Source of the DNA: Staphylococcus schleiferi
GTDB lineage: Bacteria; Bacillota; Bacilli; Staphylococcales; Staphylococcaceae
Direction of reading: 5' to 3'
NCBI RefSeq assembly: GCF_900458895.1
Contig: NZ_LR962863.1
Coordinates: 372,001-436,000, forward strand
Length of the DNA: 64,000 nt
Below the pieces are notes generated by a model that saw nothing but the letters and a program-made list of their open reading frames with translations, made no database searches and had not been told where the DNA came from. Every line of letters begins with the position of its first letter. Position 1 is the first letter of the stretch. Made by a program: the position numbers and the translations under genes. Positions 62,886 through 64,000 of this stretch are shown here, one piece after another.

Positions 62886-63906
62886 CCAAGTATACCAACT
62901 TGTAGCGCCTAGACAATTTGAAGTGACATATAATAATGAAAACATTAAAAGTGACAAAGTAGTTGTACGTCCTTTATATTTATCTATTTGTGCAGCTGAT
63001 CAAAGATATTACACAGGAAGCAGAAATGAAAAGGTATTAAAGAAGAAACTTCCAATGTCTTTGATACATGAAGGTGTAGGTGAAGTCGTATACGACAGTA
63101 AAGGCATCTATAAAATTGGAACTAAAGTCATCATGGTTCCTAATACGCCGATTGAAAAAGATGAAGTAATTGCTGAAAACTATTTACCTAGTAGTAAATT
63201 TAGATCGAGTGGTTTTGATGGTTTCATGCAAGATTATATATTTATGGATCATGACCGAGTCGTGGAAATTGATAAAAGTATTGAGGATTTAAGTACAATT
63301 GCTTACTCAGAACTCGTCAGTGTAAGTTGGCACGCAATACAGAGATTTTCACGAAAATCACATGCTTACAAAAGTAGTTTTGGTATATGGGGCGATGGCA
63401 ACTTAGGTTATATAACAGCTGTTTTACTTCACAAGCTCTATCCCGAAGCTAAGTTATACGTTTTCGGTAAGACTGATTATAAGTTAAGTCATTTTTCATT
63501 CGTTGACCAAGTGTACCATATAGATGAAATACCAAGTGATTTAACATTTGATCATGCTTTTGAGTGTGTAGGTGGCAAAGGGAGTCAATCTGCAGTTGAG
63601 CAAATCATTGATTTAATTTCTCCAGAGGGCACAATCAGTTTATTAGGTGTTAGTGAGTATTCCATAGAAGTAAATACGCGACTAGTGCTAGAGAAAGGTT
63701 TAACAATGTTCGGAAGCAGTAGAAGCGGTGCACAAGATTTTAAAGATATTGCGGAATTATATAAAAATAATCCAGATGTAGTTGAAAAGTTATCTTTATT
63801 AAAAGGTAATGAATTTGATGTGAAGACCATTAATGATGTCGTGGATGCATTCGAAAAAGACTTAGCGACTTCATGGGGCAAGACAGTAATTAAGTGGACG
63901 TTGTAA
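62878..63906 (+). CDS. tarJ: TarJ ribulose-5-phosphate reductase
   Basis: 342-residue zinc-type medium-chain dehydrogenase. It reduces ribulose-5-phosphate to ribitol-5-phosphate for TarI. Zinc site in [14 protein letters not shown] and [10 protein letters not shown]; the Rossmann motif is [38 protein letters not shown] and [21 protein letters not shown] are family blocks. Its ATG lies within the restored tarI frame, overlapping its end by 8 bases, so tarI and tarJ are normally coupled; the frameshift would uncouple them. Confidence 0.93.
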   Translation: MINQVYQLVAPRQFEVTYNNENIKSDKVVVRPLYLSICAADQRYYTGSRNEKVLKKKLPMSLIHEGVGEVVYDSKGIYKIGTKVIMVPNTPIEKDEVIAENYLPSSKFRSSGFDGFMQDYIFMDHDRVVEIDKSIEDLSTIAYSELVSVSWHAIQRFSRKSHAYKSSFGIWGDGNLGYITAVLLHKLYPEAKLYVFGKTDYKLSHFSFVDQVYHIDEIPSDLTFDHAFECVGGKGSQSAVEQIIDLISPEGTISLLGVSEYSIEVNTRLVLEKGLTMFGSSRSGAQDFKDIAELYKNNPDVVEKLSLLKGNEFDVKTINDVVDAFEKDLATSWGKTVIKWTL

Positions 63907-63931
63907 TCGTATAGAGGAGTGAAAAAAGGGT

Positions 63932-64000
63932 TTGAGTAATTATAAATTAAAAGTAGATAACATCTATTGGGAACGAGTTCAACTATTTATTGAAGGGCAC
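63932..64000 (+). CDS. tarL: TarL-type ribitol-phosphate polymerase, N-terminal fragment (partial)
   Basis: The frame from a TTG at 63932, after GAGGAG, reads SNYKLKVDNIYWERVQLFIE and runs off the window end. IYWERVQLFxEGH matches the start of staphylococcal TarL/TarK wall-teichoic-acid polymerases. It directly follows tarJ, as in the tarIJL clusters of S. aureus. Only 23 codons are visible, so a TarF-type relative cannot be excluded. Confidence 0.7.
   Translation, partial: MSNYKLKVDNIYWERVQLFIEGH

Overview
The window is a chromosomal segment of a Staphylococcus. The genus call rests on protein-level resemblance to well-known staphylococcal genes: the his operon with a short HisZ, lytSR-lrgAB, an IsdG/IsdI-type heme oxygenase, a SasF-like surface protein beside a ScaH-like autolysin and YhgE/Pip, a YSIRK-type pre-pro-lipase, and tarI-tarJ-tarL. 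The species cannot be fixed from sequence alone. A coagulase-variable animal-associated species is my guess, not a result. I see no rRNA, tRNA, CRISPR array, prophage or intact transposase.

Layout. 1-2.1 kb: end of betB, then betA (choline to glycine betaine). 2.2-9.2 kb: a nine-gene hisZGDCBHAFI(E) operon on the minus strand. 9.5-11.5 kb: deoC and deoB (deoxyribose and pentose phosphate breakdown). 11.8-16 kb: LytSR two-component system and its presumed target lrgAB. 16.1-18.1 kb: dhaKLM. 18.1-22.6 kb: YjdM, succinate-semialdehyde dehydrogenase, an iron-regulated isdI-like gene, and a hydrolase/MerR pair. 22.9-32.5 kb: fructose-type PTS, sasF, scaH and yhgE/pip. 32.8-35.2 kb: methyltransferase, DUF2200, YozE-like, queH. 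35.2-40 kb: nikABCDE nickel ABC transporter. 40-44.4 kb: two divergent cell-wall glycosyltransferase genes. 44.4-47.4 kb: tctCBA. 47.7-54.2 kb: nitroreductase, fructosamine kinase, two Yip1-type membrane proteins, and a MacAB-like efflux operon. 54.3-56.6 kb: a lipase transcription unit. 56.7-57.9 kb: a 44-residue membrane protein and czcD. 58-61.5 kb: urea transporter and ureABC. 62.2-64 kb: tarI, tarJ and the start of tarL.

The most interesting unit is the lipase operon (54344-56588, minus strand). A near-consensus promoter drives a 21-codon peptide gene, then the lipase, then a 22-codon peptide gene, then a terminator. Both peptides have perfect Shine-Dalgarno sites and the polar spacing of amphipathic helices, like phenol-soluble modulins, and neither was in the long-ORF set. 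A lipase sandwiched between two surfactant-like peptides is not something I recognise from the literature.

A second theme is gene decay. ureA has an in-frame TGA at codon 6, and no ureEFGD follows ureC; tarIJL lies there instead. tarI is frameshifted at an A8 run. The EIIA domain of the PTS protein loses 20 codons to a TGA. A Yip1-like gene has a TAA at codon 10. Nickel uptake (nik) and urea uptake are intact although the urease looks broken.

Regulatory sites I can propose include a Fur box on isdI, a Crp/Fnr-type palindrome upstream of it, cre-like sites at dhaK and the PTS gene, a 9-bp direct repeat at two-helical-turn spacing before lrgA (candidate LytR operator), and a dyad on the -10 box of nikA. 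A roughly 150-bp structured intergenic repeat occurs three times (47.5, 49.6 and 61.6 kb), with stem changes that preserve pairing.
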